From assembly GCF_014257025.1 (NCBI RefSeq), contig NZ_JACMSF010000020.1:1-64000 (forward strand): a stretch of 64,000 nucleotides of DNA, read 5' to 3'. Positions 20,580 to 28,719 of the stretch are shown here, piece by piece. The translations under genes and the position numbers were made by a program. This DNA comes from Streptomyces cupreus (GTDB taxonomy: Bacteria > Actinomycetota > Actinomycetes > Streptomycetales > Streptomycetaceae). Under the pieces are notes generated by a model. It was not told the DNA's origin, searched no databases, and saw nothing but the letters and a program-made list of their open reading frames with translations. The first letter of the stretch is position 1. The number at the start of each line of letters is the position of its first letter.

Positions 20580-21068
20580 ATGGTGAGGTTGGAGCGGCTG
20601 CGGGCCGACCACGCGGGCGCGCTGTTGGCCTTCGAGCGAGAGAACCGCGCGTACTTCGCGCGCACGATCCCCGACCGCGGTGACGCCTACTTCGAACCCG
20701 CCGTCTTCGCCGCCCGCCACCAGTCCCTCCTCGCCGAACAGCGCGTCGGCACCTGCCACTTCCACGTCCTCCTCGACGACGAGGGCCGGCTGATCGGCCG
20801 TGTCAACCTGGTGGACGTCGAGGACGGCAGCGCCGAACTCGGCTATCGCGTCGCGGAGAGCGCGGCGGGCAAGGGCGTGGCGACAGCGGCGGTCGGGGCG
20901 GTGTGCGGTCTTGCGGCGACGGCGTACGGACTCCTCGCGCTCACCGCGGTCACGACGCTGGACAACCTGGCCTCGCGGGCCGTCCTGGAGCGCAACTCCT
21001 TCGCGCCCACGGGCGAACTCATGGTCGACGAGCGGCCCGGCATCGCCTATCGCCGCGAGCTGATGTAG
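20580..21068 (+). CDS. GNAT-family N-acetyltransferase (RimJ/RimL-like)
   Basis: 162 residues. The GNAT core includes LIGRVNLVDVEDGSAELGY (beta4), the acetyl-CoA loop VAESAAGKGVATAAV and NLASRAVLERNSF in the C-terminal half. This resembles RimJ/RimL-type enzymes that acetylate protein N-termini or small amines. The ATG lies 7 bases after TATCCT (20567-20572) with no Shine-Dalgarno, so a leaderless mRNA is likely. It begins 21 bases after the MFS stop but may have its own promoter. Substrate unknown. Confidence 0.88.
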   Translation: MVRLERLRADHAGALLAFERENRAYFARTIPDRGDAYFEPAVFAARHQSLLAEQRVGTCHFHVLLDDEGRLIGRVNLVDVEDGSAELGYRVAESAAGKGVATAAVGAVCGLAATAYGLLALTAVTTLDNLASRAVLERNSFAPTGELMVDERPGIAYRRELM

Positions 21069-21182
21069 TCGGCGCTCTCAAAAAGTCGGAGTTAACGGGG
21101 GTAACACCCGAGGTCAGACCGGTCGGGACGAAAGTAAGCGCATACCGACCACTCAGTTTGCCCAAAGCCTCGCGGATCTTGC

Positions 21183-21194
21183 TACCAGCGAGTA
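21183..21194. promoter_or_regulatory. Possible TetR-type operator TACCAGCGAGTA
   Basis: The 12-mer TACCAGCGAGTA lies 79 bases before the DUF485 gene in a 204-bp spacer. From memory it resembles operators of actinobacterial fatty-acid and acyl-CoA regulators of the TetR family (TAC-N6-GTA with an inner CGAGTA). GTTAAC and GTAAC repeats lie near 21092-21104. Confidence 0.25.
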
Positions 21195-21272
21195 CCGTGC
21201 GTCACCCGCTCCACTGCCCCCCACCTCCCTGCGGTCCGCACCGGACCCGAGCCGCCATGCAAGGAGCACGGG

Positions 21273-21704
21273 ATGTCCTCCGACCCGTACCCGCATTACC
21301 CCGTTCAACCGCAGCAGCCGTACGCCACCTACCCCTGGCAGCCGCCCGTGCCCGCCGACCCCCCACAGCAGCGCGTCCCGCGCCACCCCGCGCTCGGGCA
21401 CCACAGCGATCTGCGCATCCTGCGCAGCGCCTACCGCTGGCAGCGGCGCACCGCCACCCTCACCGCGCTCGGCTACTTCGTCCTGTTCCTGATCCTCTCG
21501 GCGACCGCGCCGTCCTTCATGACGAGCACGGTGACCGACGGCCTGCCCACCGGCCTGCTGCTCGCCCTGATCCAACTCCCCGTCACCTGGCTGGCGACAG
21601 CCCTGTACGAGCACACCGCGCACCGTTACGTAGACCCGCTCGCGGACCGCATCCGCAAGCAGGCCGTGGTGGACGCCCGACGCGAGGAGGCCTCGCGCCG
21701 ATGA
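21273..21704 (+). CDS. DUF485 small membrane protein, symporter partner
   Basis: 143 residues from ATG 21273 behind AGGAG. A Pro/Gln/Tyr-rich cytoplasmic N-terminus of about 45 residues is followed by the DUF485 region: LRSAYRWQRR, then two TM segments (start LGYFVLFLILSAT and GLLLALIQLPVTWLATALY) and the tail YVDPLADRIRKQ. DUF485 proteins (YjcH type) are encoded with ActP-like acetate symporters; here the stop overlaps the symporter start (ATGA), which supports a two-subunit arrangement. Confidence 0.85.
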   Translation: MSSDPYPHYPVQPQQPYATYPWQPPVPADPPQQRVPRHPALGHHSDLRILRSAYRWQRRTATLTALGYFVLFLILSATAPSFMTSTVTDGLPTGLLLALIQLPVTWLATALYEHTAHRYVDPLADRIRKQAVVDARREEASRR

Positions 21705-23317
21705 CGTCGACACAGTTCAGCGGCGACGCGCAGGCGATGTCCCTGGTGGCGTTCTCCGCCGTCGCCACGATCACGCTGCTGCTGTGCGTAATGACCGGCC
21801 CCGACCGGGACGACCTCGACGAGTTCTACACCGGCTACGGTTCCCTGTCCGCCATGCGCAACGGCCTCGCTATAGGTGGCGACTACATATCCGCCGCCAC
21901 CGTGCTCGGCACCACCGGGGTCATCGCCCTGTACGGCTACGACGGCATCGTCCTCGCCCTCAGCACGGCGCTGTCGCTGATGCTGCTGATGTTCCTGCTG
22001 GCCGAACCGCTGCGCAACGCGGGCCGGTTCACCATGGGCGACGCGCTGGCCCGCCGGATGCCCGGGCGGAGCGTTCGGATCACGGCGTGCCTGGTCACGA
22101 TCGCCGCACTGGTGCCGCTGATGGTGGTCCAACTGGCCGGCACCGGGCAGCTGATGGCGTTCATCCTCGGCTTCTCCGGCGACTCGCTGAAGACGGGCTG
22201 CATCATCGGCCTCGGCGCCCTGATGATCAGTTACGCGGCGATCGGCGGCATGAAGGGCACCGCCCTCATCCAGATCCTGAAGATGGTGATGCTGCTCGGC
22301 TCGGGCGCCGTGGTCGCCGCCATGGTGCTGAGCAAGTTCGACTGGGACCCGGTGGCGCTGCTCGACGCGGCCGCCGGACAGAGCGGGGTAGGCTCCGCCT
22401 TCCTGAACTCCGGGTTGCAGTTCTCGGGCGGGCCGCACCCGGGCCTGGACATGATCAGCTCGCAGCTGGCCGTCGTCCTCGGCGGTGCCTGTCTGCCGCA
22501 TGTCACCATGCGCATGTACACCGCCGACAGCGCCCGCCAGGTGCGCCGCTCGATGTCCTGGGCGGTCTCCACGGTCGTGCTGTTCGTGCTGGTCATCACG
22601 GTCGTCGGATTCGGCGCGACCGCGCTGATCGGGCGGGCGGTGATCGCCGGGGCCGATCCGCAGGGCAACACCGCCTATCTGCTCGGCTCGCAGGCCGCGT
22701 TCGGGGTCGAGGTCTCCACGGCGGAGACCTTCCTGTTCACCATGGTCACCACGGCGATCTTCCTCACCCTGCTCGCCTCGGTCGCCGGAATGATCCTCGC
22801 CTGCGCCAACTCCCTCGCCCATGACCTGTTCGCCACCCGGGTACGGGAGTTGTCGGGACGGCGCGAGATGATGACGGCGCGGTTGTCCGCACTGGCCGTG
22901 GGGGCGCCCGCGATCCTGCTCGCCACGCTGGCACAGCACCGGAGTCTTCAGCCCCTGGTGACGCTGTCGTTCTGCCTCGGCGCCTCGGCCATCGCCCCCG
23001 CCCTGGTGTTCAGCCTTTTTTGGCGCCGCTACACCCGGACCGGCCTGCTCAGCACGCTGATCGGCGGGTCACTGGTGGTGCTGCTGCTGATGCCGGGCAC
23101 GAATCTGGTCTCCGGATCACCCTTCTCCGCCTTCCCCGAGGCCGACTTCAACTGGTTCCCGTTCACGACGACCGGGCTCGTCTCCATTCCGGCCGGGTTC
23201 CTGTTCGGATGGCTGGGGACTGTGGTGTCGGGGCGCCAGAACGCCGAGGAACAGCGACGGCAGTACGAGGCCGTGGAGGGGTGGATTCTGGCGGGGGCGC
23301 TGCGCCGACAGGGGTGA
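21701..23317 (+). CDS. Sodium:solute symporter, ActP/MctC-like monocarboxylate permease
   Basis: 538 residues from ATG 21701. It is an SSS-family protein of about 13 TM segments with DEFYTGYG, IGGDYISAATVLGTTG and LGGACLPHVTMRMYTADSAR. This last pattern and the DUF485 partner place it with the acetate/pyruvate/propionate permeases ActP and MctC rather than sugar symporters. Na+- or H+-driven uptake of short monocarboxylates is the likely role. The C-terminal tail is short and charged. Confidence 0.9.
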   Translation: MTSTQFSGDAQAMSLVAFSAVATITLLLCVMTGPDRDDLDEFYTGYGSLSAMRNGLAIGGDYISAATVLGTTGVIALYGYDGIVLALSTALSLMLLMFLLAEPLRNAGRFTMGDALARRMPGRSVRITACLVTIAALVPLMVVQLAGTGQLMAFILGFSGDSLKTGCIIGLGALMISYAAIGGMKGTALIQILKMVMLLGSGAVVAAMVLSKFDWDPVALLDAAAGQSGVGSAFLNSGLQFSGGPHPGLDMISSQLAVVLGGACLPHVTMRMYTADSARQVRRSMSWAVSTVVLFVLVITVVGFGATALIGRAVIAGADPQGNTAYLLGSQAAFGVEVSTAETFLFTMVTTAIFLTLLASVAGMILACANSLAHDLFATRVRELSGRREMMTARLSALAVGAPAILLATLAQHRSLQPLVTLSFCLGASAIAPALVFSLFWRRYTRTGLLSTLIGGSLVVLLLMPGTNLVSGSPFSAFPEADFNWFPFTTTGLVSIPAGFLFGWLGTVVSGRQNAEEQRRQYEAVEGWILAGALRRQG

Positions 23318-23324
23318 CCGTATC

Positions 23325-23351
23325 TTTGATGTCCGCTTTTTTGATGTCCGC
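23325..23351 (+). repeat. Direct repeat TTTGATGTCCGC x2
   Basis: TTTGATGTCCGC occurs at 23325-23336 and 23340-23351 (15-bp period), about 95 bp upstream of the pectate-lyase start. The core GATGTCCGC recurs in inverse orientation at 25876-25884 upstream of the leftward coiled-coil gene. This may be a shared regulator site. Confidence 0.35.
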
Positions 23352-23444
23352 GCGCGGCAACCTTTCGCGCCGTCGGTGGCGACAGGGGGACGGAAGCGCA
23401 CTTGATCTTCCGTCTCCCCCGAACTTCCGAACGAGAGCGACGAC

Positions 23445-24833
23445 GTGAGCGAGAGAGCAACGGCCCGCAGGCACCGGCCGCGGCGCAGGACATCGACCCG
23501 CCGCAGGGCTTTTCTGATCGGCGGCCTGGTCACCACCCTGGGCGCGGGCGCGGTCACCGGCGGCATGCTGATGACGGCCTCGGCGTCGGGGCCGGGCGCG
23601 GGCAGCTACCGGCTGGTGAACGCGGCCGACAGCACATGTCTGACCGTGCCTTCCGGTGGAACCCAGTTGGCCACGGCGGCGTGCGACGACAGCGCCGACG
23701 CTCAGGTCTGACAACTGGCTGACACGGACGGCGGGTTCACCGTCAAGGCCGCCGGCAGCGGGCTGTGCGCCACCGTGAAGGGCGCCTCCACGTCGGCCGG
23801 CAAGGCGGTGCAGCAGCAGGCCTGTGACGGCAGCGCGGCCCAGGTGTGGGAGCTGAGCGCGGTGGGCGAGGCGTACCACCTGGTCAACGCGAACAGCTCG
23901 AAGTGCCTGAACGTCAAGTCGGCGCTGGCGCAGCAGAACTCGTGCGACAAGGCGAGCAGCAAGAGCTGGACGCTGCTCGCGGAGGGCGAGGCGGCTCCTT
24001 CGACTTCGGCCTCTGCCTCGGCTTCGCCATCCGCGTCCCCGACCGCCACCAAGTCGGCCACGGCTTCCCCGTCGGCGTCCACCACCAAGTCGGCCACCGC
24101 ATCCGCGTCGGCGTCCACCACGATGTCCGCCACCAGCGGTACGGCCCTCGCCGCTTGGCCGACCCCCACGGGCAACCAGGCCGTGAGCTCCACCATCGAG
24201 GTCTCCGGCACCTACGACGGCTCCCTCAAGCGCTTCCACGGCTCCGGCGACCTCGGCAGCGACGGCCAGTCCGAGAGCCAGGGGCCGCTGTTCGAGCTGG
24301 CCGACGGCGCGGTCCTGAAGAACGTCGTCCTCGGCTCCCCGGCCGCCGACGGCGTCCACTGCCTGGGCAGTTGCACGCTCCAGAACGTGTGGTGGGAGGA
24401 CGTCGGCGAGGACGCCGCCAGCTTCAAGGGCAAGTCGACCTCCGCGAAGTACCTCGTGGACGGCGGCGGCGCCCGCAAGGCGGACGACAAGGTCCTGCAG
24501 TTCAACGGCGCCGGCACCCTCACCGTCAGGAACTTCCAGGTCGAGGACTTCGGCAAGCTGGTCCGCTCGTGCGGCAACTGCTCGACGCAGTACCAGCGGC
24601 ACATCGTCATCAGCAACGTGAAGGCGACCGCCCCCGGCAAGGTCCTGGTGGGCGTCAACGCCAACTACGGCGACACCGCGACGCTCTCCGGCGTGACCGT
24701 CGTGGGCGACAAGGACCTCACCGTCTGCGAGCGCTTCAAGGGCAACAGCGGCGGCGACGAGCCGACTTCGCTCGGCGAAGGCCCTGACGGGACGACCTGC
24801 CGCTACAGCACCTCGGACGTCACCCACCAGTGA
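23445..24833 (+). pseudogene. Ricin-domain pectate lyase (PL3), interrupted by in-frame TGA
   Basis: The reading frame opens at GTG 23445 with an exported N-terminus (Arg-rich, then FLIGGLVTTLGAGAV) and a ricin-B-like lectin region. It meets TGA at 23709-23711 and continues in the same frame to 24833. The TGA sits where the motif AQVW needs Trp: the first half reads AQV-stop-QLADTDG, and the sister repeat at about 23838 reads AQVWELSAVG. A single TGG to TGA change explains it. After a Ser/Thr/Ala-rich linker comes a family-3 pectate lyase (IEVSGTYDGSLKRF, NVWWEDVGEDAASFKG, VRSCGNCS). Unless the base is a sequencing error or is read through, the enzyme is not made whole. Confidence 0.85.
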
Positions 24834-24903
24834 CGTGAGCGCCGTGCATCGGTGAACCACGCCGGGTCGTGAGTCCCTCGGGAGGACTCGCCCCGGCTCT
24901 CGA

Positions 24904-24938
24904 AGGGGCGCCCGGGAAACGGGGGCTCGGGCGCCCCT
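24904..24938. terminator. Hairpin between convergent pectate lyase and coiled-coil genes
   Basis: Arms AGGGGCGCCCG (24904-24914) and CGGGCGCCCCT (24928-24938) are perfectly complementary with a 13-base loop. The hairpin lies between two converging genes and could serve both. There is no clear T-tract. Confidence 0.65.
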
Positions 24939-24944
24939 GCACCA

Positions 24945-25832
24945 CTACTCCGCCGCGGCCCGCCCGGTCAGGGTGATCAGGCTGTTGCGTACGTGGTCCA
25001 TGTGGGCGCGTACATCGTCCCAGCGCTCCCCGTGCTCGCACAGCACGCGCTCGGTCTCGCTCGCGATCCGCTCCTCGCGCAGCCGCGCCGCCGCGATCAC
25101 CTCGGCCGCCCGCGCCCGCGCCTCCTCCTGGCGCCGCCGCCCCGCCGCCTCGGCGTCAGCAAGGGCCTGCTTCGCGTCGGACAGCGCGGCCTCCGCGCGC
25201 GCCACCTGCTCGGCGTGCCGGGCCTCGGCGGCGGCCGCGCGCTCCTCGGCCTCGCGCTCGACCGCGGCCCACCGTTCGGCATGCTCCTTGTCCTGCTCGG
25301 CGAGCATGCCGGCGGTGCGCTGCCGCATCTCGCGCAGGGCGGCGAGCGCTTCGCTGCGACTCTCCTTGACCTCGCGCCGGGCCGCGATCCGGGTCTCGTC
25401 CGCCTCGGCGCGGGCCGCGAGCAGGCGCTGACGTGCTCGCTCCTCCGCCTCGGCGCGTACGGAGTCGGCGTGCGCCTGCGCCTCGCCGAGCACGCCGTCC
25501 GCGTGCGCCCGCGCCTCCTCCGCTAGGCGCTGCGCCTCCTGGCGGGCGGCCTCCCGCACGGCGGCGGCCTCCTCGGCCCCGAGCTGGAAGATGTGCCGCG
25601 CCCGCTCCCCGAGGGTGTCGTACGTCTGCGGGGCGAGCCGGGCCACGGTCTCGCGCAGCCGTACCGCCTCCGCCTCCATCTCCTTGGCGAGCACGGTCAG
25701 CCGGGCGGCGCGCTCCCAGGCGGCGTCCCGGTCCTGGGAGAGCGCGGCGGCGTACGCGTCGACCTGTTCGGGACGGTAGCCACGCCCCCGTACGGCCACG
25801 AAGCCGTGAGGCGAGACCGGTGTGCCGCTCAT
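24945..25832 (-). CDS. Coiled-coil DivIVA-like / 'cellulose-binding' family protein
   Basis: 295 residues from ATG 25832, 8 bases after GAGAGGGG. The N-terminus (GFVAVRGRGYRPEQVDAYAAALSQDRD) matches the DivIVA-like start motif found in Streptomyces cytoskeletal and so-called cellulose-binding proteins. The rest is almost continuous Ala/Glu/Arg heptad coiled coil (about residues 45-285). By analogy with Scy/FilP/DivIVA, a scaffold or polarity role is possible. No cellulose-binding fold is visible; that family name is historical. Confidence 0.8.
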   Translation of the reverse strand: MSGTPVSPHGFVAVRGRGYRPEQVDAYAAALSQDRDAAWERAARLTVLAKEMEAEAVRLRETVARLAPQTYDTLGERARHIFQLGAEEAAAVREAARQEAQRLAEEARAHADGVLGEAQAHADSVRAEAEERARQRLLAARAEADETRIAARREVKESRSEALAALREMRQRTAGMLAEQDKEHAERWAAVEREAEERAAAAEARHAEQVARAEAALSDAKQALADAEAAGRRRQEEARARAAEVIAAARLREERIASETERVLCEHGERWDDVRAHMDHVRNSLITLTGRAAAE

Positions 25833-25954
25833 GCTGGAACCCCTCTCCATCAGACGGACGCAAAATCATGAATTCGCGGACATCTTGATGTATCGGAAAG
25901 AAAGGTGCATAACGCGACACTCCGGGCAGTGGTCACGGTCGACTCCCTTAGGCG

Positions 25955-25995
25955 CACAAAAAAGCCGGGTCCGGTCGCCATGACCGGACCCGGCT
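25955..25995 (-). terminator. Rho-independent terminator of the SUKH-4 operon
   Basis: A perfect 14-bp stem (25963-25976 with 25982-25995) and a 5-base loop are followed on the minus strand by a run of T (AAAAAA on the + strand at about 25958-25963). It lies 36 bases past the stop of the SUKH-4 gene. This is the clearest intrinsic terminator in the window. Confidence 0.92.
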
Positions 25996-26031
25996 CTCCC
26001 ACGTGCGTGCCGCCGCCTCAGCGGCAGTGCG

Positions 26032-28719
26032 TCACAGCAGGCCGTCCCACATCTGTTCCAGCAGCACCGACCACCAGCTCTCCGGCGAACCGAGCGCCGC
26101 CGGGTCGAGGGAGGCCAACTGGGCCTGGAAGTCGACGGTCCAGCGGCCCGCCTGCTCCTGGTTCAGCCCGAACCGCAGCCGCCACATCCGGCCGAGCAGC
26201 GCCAGACAGCGCTGGAACTCGGGCAGCCCGGTGTTCACGAACTGCGGCGGCACGGGCGCACCGCCCGGACCCGCCTCCACCGGCACGGCGACGATGTTCG
26301 CCGTCCCGTACTGCACACAGAGCGCCCGGCCGAAGTCGCTGCCCATCACCAGGTAGGAGCCCGCGTCCGAGGCCGGCTGCACCCCGCGCTCGGCCGCCAG
26401 CTCCGCCAGCGTCGGCACCGGCCGCCCCGGCTGGGCCTGCGCCCAGAAGAAGGGGCCCATGTCCATCGGCAGCCCCGCCGCGACCAGGGTGTGCGCCACG
26501 ACCGGCGGCACGCCCTGCCGGGACACGGCGGCCTGCTCGAACCGGAACACCCCCGGCCCGAACGCGGCCGCCAGCTCCTGCGCGATCGCCTCCGGTGGCA
26601 CCGGCGGCGCGGGCTGCACCTGCGGCAACGGCGCCCGCACCGGCGCGGGCCGCGCGGGACCATCCGCCACCTGGTGCAACTCGCCCTGGTGCGCCAGCAG
26701 TTGTCGCATCCCCTGCTGCCGGCTCGCGTGGTCCGTGCCGTACGGCGCGATGCTCGCGATCCTCGCCTGCGGCCACTGCTCCCGGATCATCCGCGCGCAG
26801 TACGCGCCCGGCAGCTCGCACGACTCCAGCTCGGTGTGCAGCTCCAGCACCTGGTCCGGCGGCACGTTCATGGCGCGCAGCTCATGGAAGATCTGCCACT
26901 CCGGGTGCGGCGTGCCCGGCGCGGAACGCCGGATCAACTGCTGCTCGGAACCGTCCTGCGCGCGGTAGCGCAGCACGGCCTGGTAGCCCGGGCCCACGGT
27001 CGGCTGACCGGTGGGCTGCTGCGGATAGCCGTACGCCGGGGGCTGGTGACCGGGCATGGGCGCGGGCATCTGCTGACCGGGCATCGGCGTGGGCATCGGC
27101 TGACCGGGCGGTGGCATCGCGCCGGGCGGCATCGGCGGCTGGGGAGCGCCCGGCGCCATACCGGGGGCGCCCGGGGCGCCGGGTACGCCGGGGGCGTGCG
27201 ATGGCGGGGGCGTGCCGGGGGCGCCCACCGGGGGCGCGGACAGCACGGTCTCGGCGTGGTGCACGGCGCCGCGCCCGCCGCTGGGGGCGCCAGGGGGCTG
27301 CGGTGCGCCGGGGGCGCCAGGCGTACCCGGGGCGCCCGGGGTTCCCGGTGCGCCGGGCGGGTTCGGCATGCCCGGGGCGCTCGGCGCACCAGGCGGCCCC
27401 GGAGGCTGCGGCGCGCCCCCTCCCCCGCCCATCTGACTCGGGTCGGCCAGCATCGTGGCCGCATGGTGAACACCGCCCGGAGGCGTCCCGCCGGGCGCAC
27501 CCGGCGCACCGGGCGGCCTGGGGGCACCCGGCGGCGGAGTCGGCGCGCCCGGAGCCCCCGGCGCACCCGGGCCTGCCGGACCCGCGGGCCCCTCCGGACC
27601 GAGCGCGGACACGAGCTGCGTGGGCACATACCCACCCGCCGGTGTACCCGGCATACCGGGACCGGACGGCGCGGGCGGCGGCGTGGCACCGGAACGCGCG
27701 CCCGGCGCTCCCGGGGCACCCGGCGGAGGCGGCGGAGTCGCCCCACCCCGCGCACGACGCGGCGGAGGCGCCGCCTTGCTCGTCGCGGCGTCGGCGATGT
27801 CCCCGGCGTTCGGCGCGAGCGGCCGCCCCGGCACACCCGCACCGGCCGGAGGCTGCGCCCCGTCGGGAGCGACACCCGGGCCGCCCTGCGGATAGCCGGG
27901 CGCGCCCGCAGGAGGAGACGGAGGCGCGGGAGCCGGAGGGGGCGTGCCCGGCCCGCCCGCACCACCCGGTCCCTGCGGATAGCCGTACGGCGCACCCGGC
28001 GTCGGCGTACCGCCCGGCGCACCCCGATCATCGAGCGCCGGTGCCACCGCCGTCCGAGGCAGCTGACTGCCCCCCGACATCAACGCCGTCTTCGCATCCG
28101 GAGCCGCCGGCAGCGGCGTACTGTCGTCGACCTCGTTCAGCGGCGGCGCAAACACAGTCGCGGGCAGCGGTACGGAACGGTCCTCACCGGCGTCCGCGTT
28201 GGTGTCCGTACCCGCCCAGGGAGTCGCCCCGGCCTGCGTCTCCGGAAGCCCCCCACCACCGACAACAGGCCCCGAACCCACGCCAGTTCCCGCAGCCGCC
28301 CCGCCCGAGGTGTCCCCACCCCGGCGCCCGGGAATCCCCAGCTGATCCGCCGCCTCCTGCAACCACTCCGGAGGAGTCAGCAGAAACGACGTCTGGTTCA
28401 GATCCACCCGCGCCGAAGCCGCCGGCGCCGGTTCCGGGGCCGCGTCCGGGCGGCCGTACTCCTCCTCGTACCGGCGGATCACCTCGCCCACCGGCAGCGC
28501 GGGCCACAGGGTCGCCTCGCCGCTGTCCCGGGCGATGACCAGCCGCAGTGCGCCACCCTCCGAGCGCGGCCCGTCCGCGCGGTCCTCCGCCCAGACCACG
28601 AAGCCGAGCTCGAACTCCCGCACCCGCACCTCGCGGTGCTGGTACGAGGGCACGTCGCCGTTGACCCATTCCTCGGCGCGCTCCTGCGCCTGAGCGAACG
28701 TCACCATCGCGAAACTCAC
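26032..28719 (-). CDS. YrhB/Imm35-like, collagen-like, SUKH-4 multidomain protein
   Basis: 895 residues. Residues 1-90 resemble the YrhB/Imm35 immunity fold (VTFAQAQERAEEWVNG, FVVWAEDR, LRLVIARDSGEATLWP). Residues about 140-590 are a Pro/Gly/Ala-rich, collagen-like stretch with GAPGAPGAP and VHHAxTxLxxP motifs. Next comes an unassigned conserved-looking module with HTELESCELPGAYC (around residue 625). The C-terminal ~190 residues fit SUKH-4 (FRFEQAAVSRQGVPPVVAHTLVAAGLP, YLVMGSDFGRALCV, FVNTGLPEF, WWSVLLEQMWDG). The start overlaps the stop of the WHH-SUKH gene (ATGA). Immunity-type domains at both ends suggest an intracellular neutraliser or toxin sensor; whether the middle module is a toxin is unknown. 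His/Cys spacing there does not fit a deaminase. Confidence 0.75.
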   Translation of the reverse strand: MSFAMVTFAQAQERAEEWVNGDVPSYQHREVRVREFELGFVVWAEDRADGPRSEGGALRLVIARDSGEATLWPALPVGEVIRRYEEEYGRPDAAPEPAPAASARVDLNQTSFLLTPPEWLQEAADQLGIPGRRGGDTSGGAAAGTGVGSGPVVGGGGLPETQAGATPWAGTDTNADAGEDRSVPLPATVFAPPLNEVDDSTPLPAAPDAKTALMSGGSQLPRTAVAPALDDRGAPGGTPTPGAPYGYPQGPGGAGGPGTPPPAPAPPSPPAGAPGYPQGGPGVAPDGAQPPAGAGVPGRPLAPNAGDIADAATSKAAPPPRRARGGATPPPPPGAPGAPGARSGATPPPAPSGPGMPGTPAGGYVPTQLVSALGPEGPAGPAGPGAPGAPGAPTPPPGAPRPPGAPGAPGGTPPGGVHHAATMLADPSQMGGGGGAPQPPGPPGAPSAPGMPNPPGAPGTPGAPGTPGAPGAPQPPGAPSGGRGAVHHAETVLSAPPVGAPGTPPPSHAPGVPGAPGAPGMAPGAPQPPMPPGAMPPPGQPMPTPMPGQQMPAPMPGHQPPAYGYPQQPTGQPTVGPGYQAVLRYRAQDGSEQQLIRRSAPGTPHPEWQIFHELRAMNVPPDQVLELHTELESCELPGAYCARMIREQWPQARIASIAPYGTDHASRQQGMRQLLAHQGELHQVADGPARPAPVRAPLPQVQPAPPVPPEAIAQELAAAFGPGVFRFEQAAVSRQGVPPVVAHTLVAAGLPMDMGPFFWAQAQPGRPVPTLAELAAERGVQPASDAGSYLVMGSDFGRALCVQYGTANIVAVPVEAGPGGAPVPPQFVNTGLPEFQRCLALLGRMWRLRFGLNQEQAGRWTVDFQAQLASLDPAALGSPESWWSVLLEQMWDGLL

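Noticed and set aside
23709..23711. Selenocysteine or programmed readthrough at TGA
   Set aside because: No SECIS-like structure was identified and the position matches a conserved Trp, so a simple nonsense change is the better explanation, though readthrough cannot be excluded.
26750..26900. Deaminase domain in the SUKH-4 protein
   Set aside because: HTELESCELPGAYC has His/Glu and Cys too close together for the HxE...PCxxC deaminase layout.
27100..28050. DNA repeat element in the GGCGCACCC-rich stretch
   Set aside because: It is the coding sequence of the collagen-like Gly-X-Pro region.
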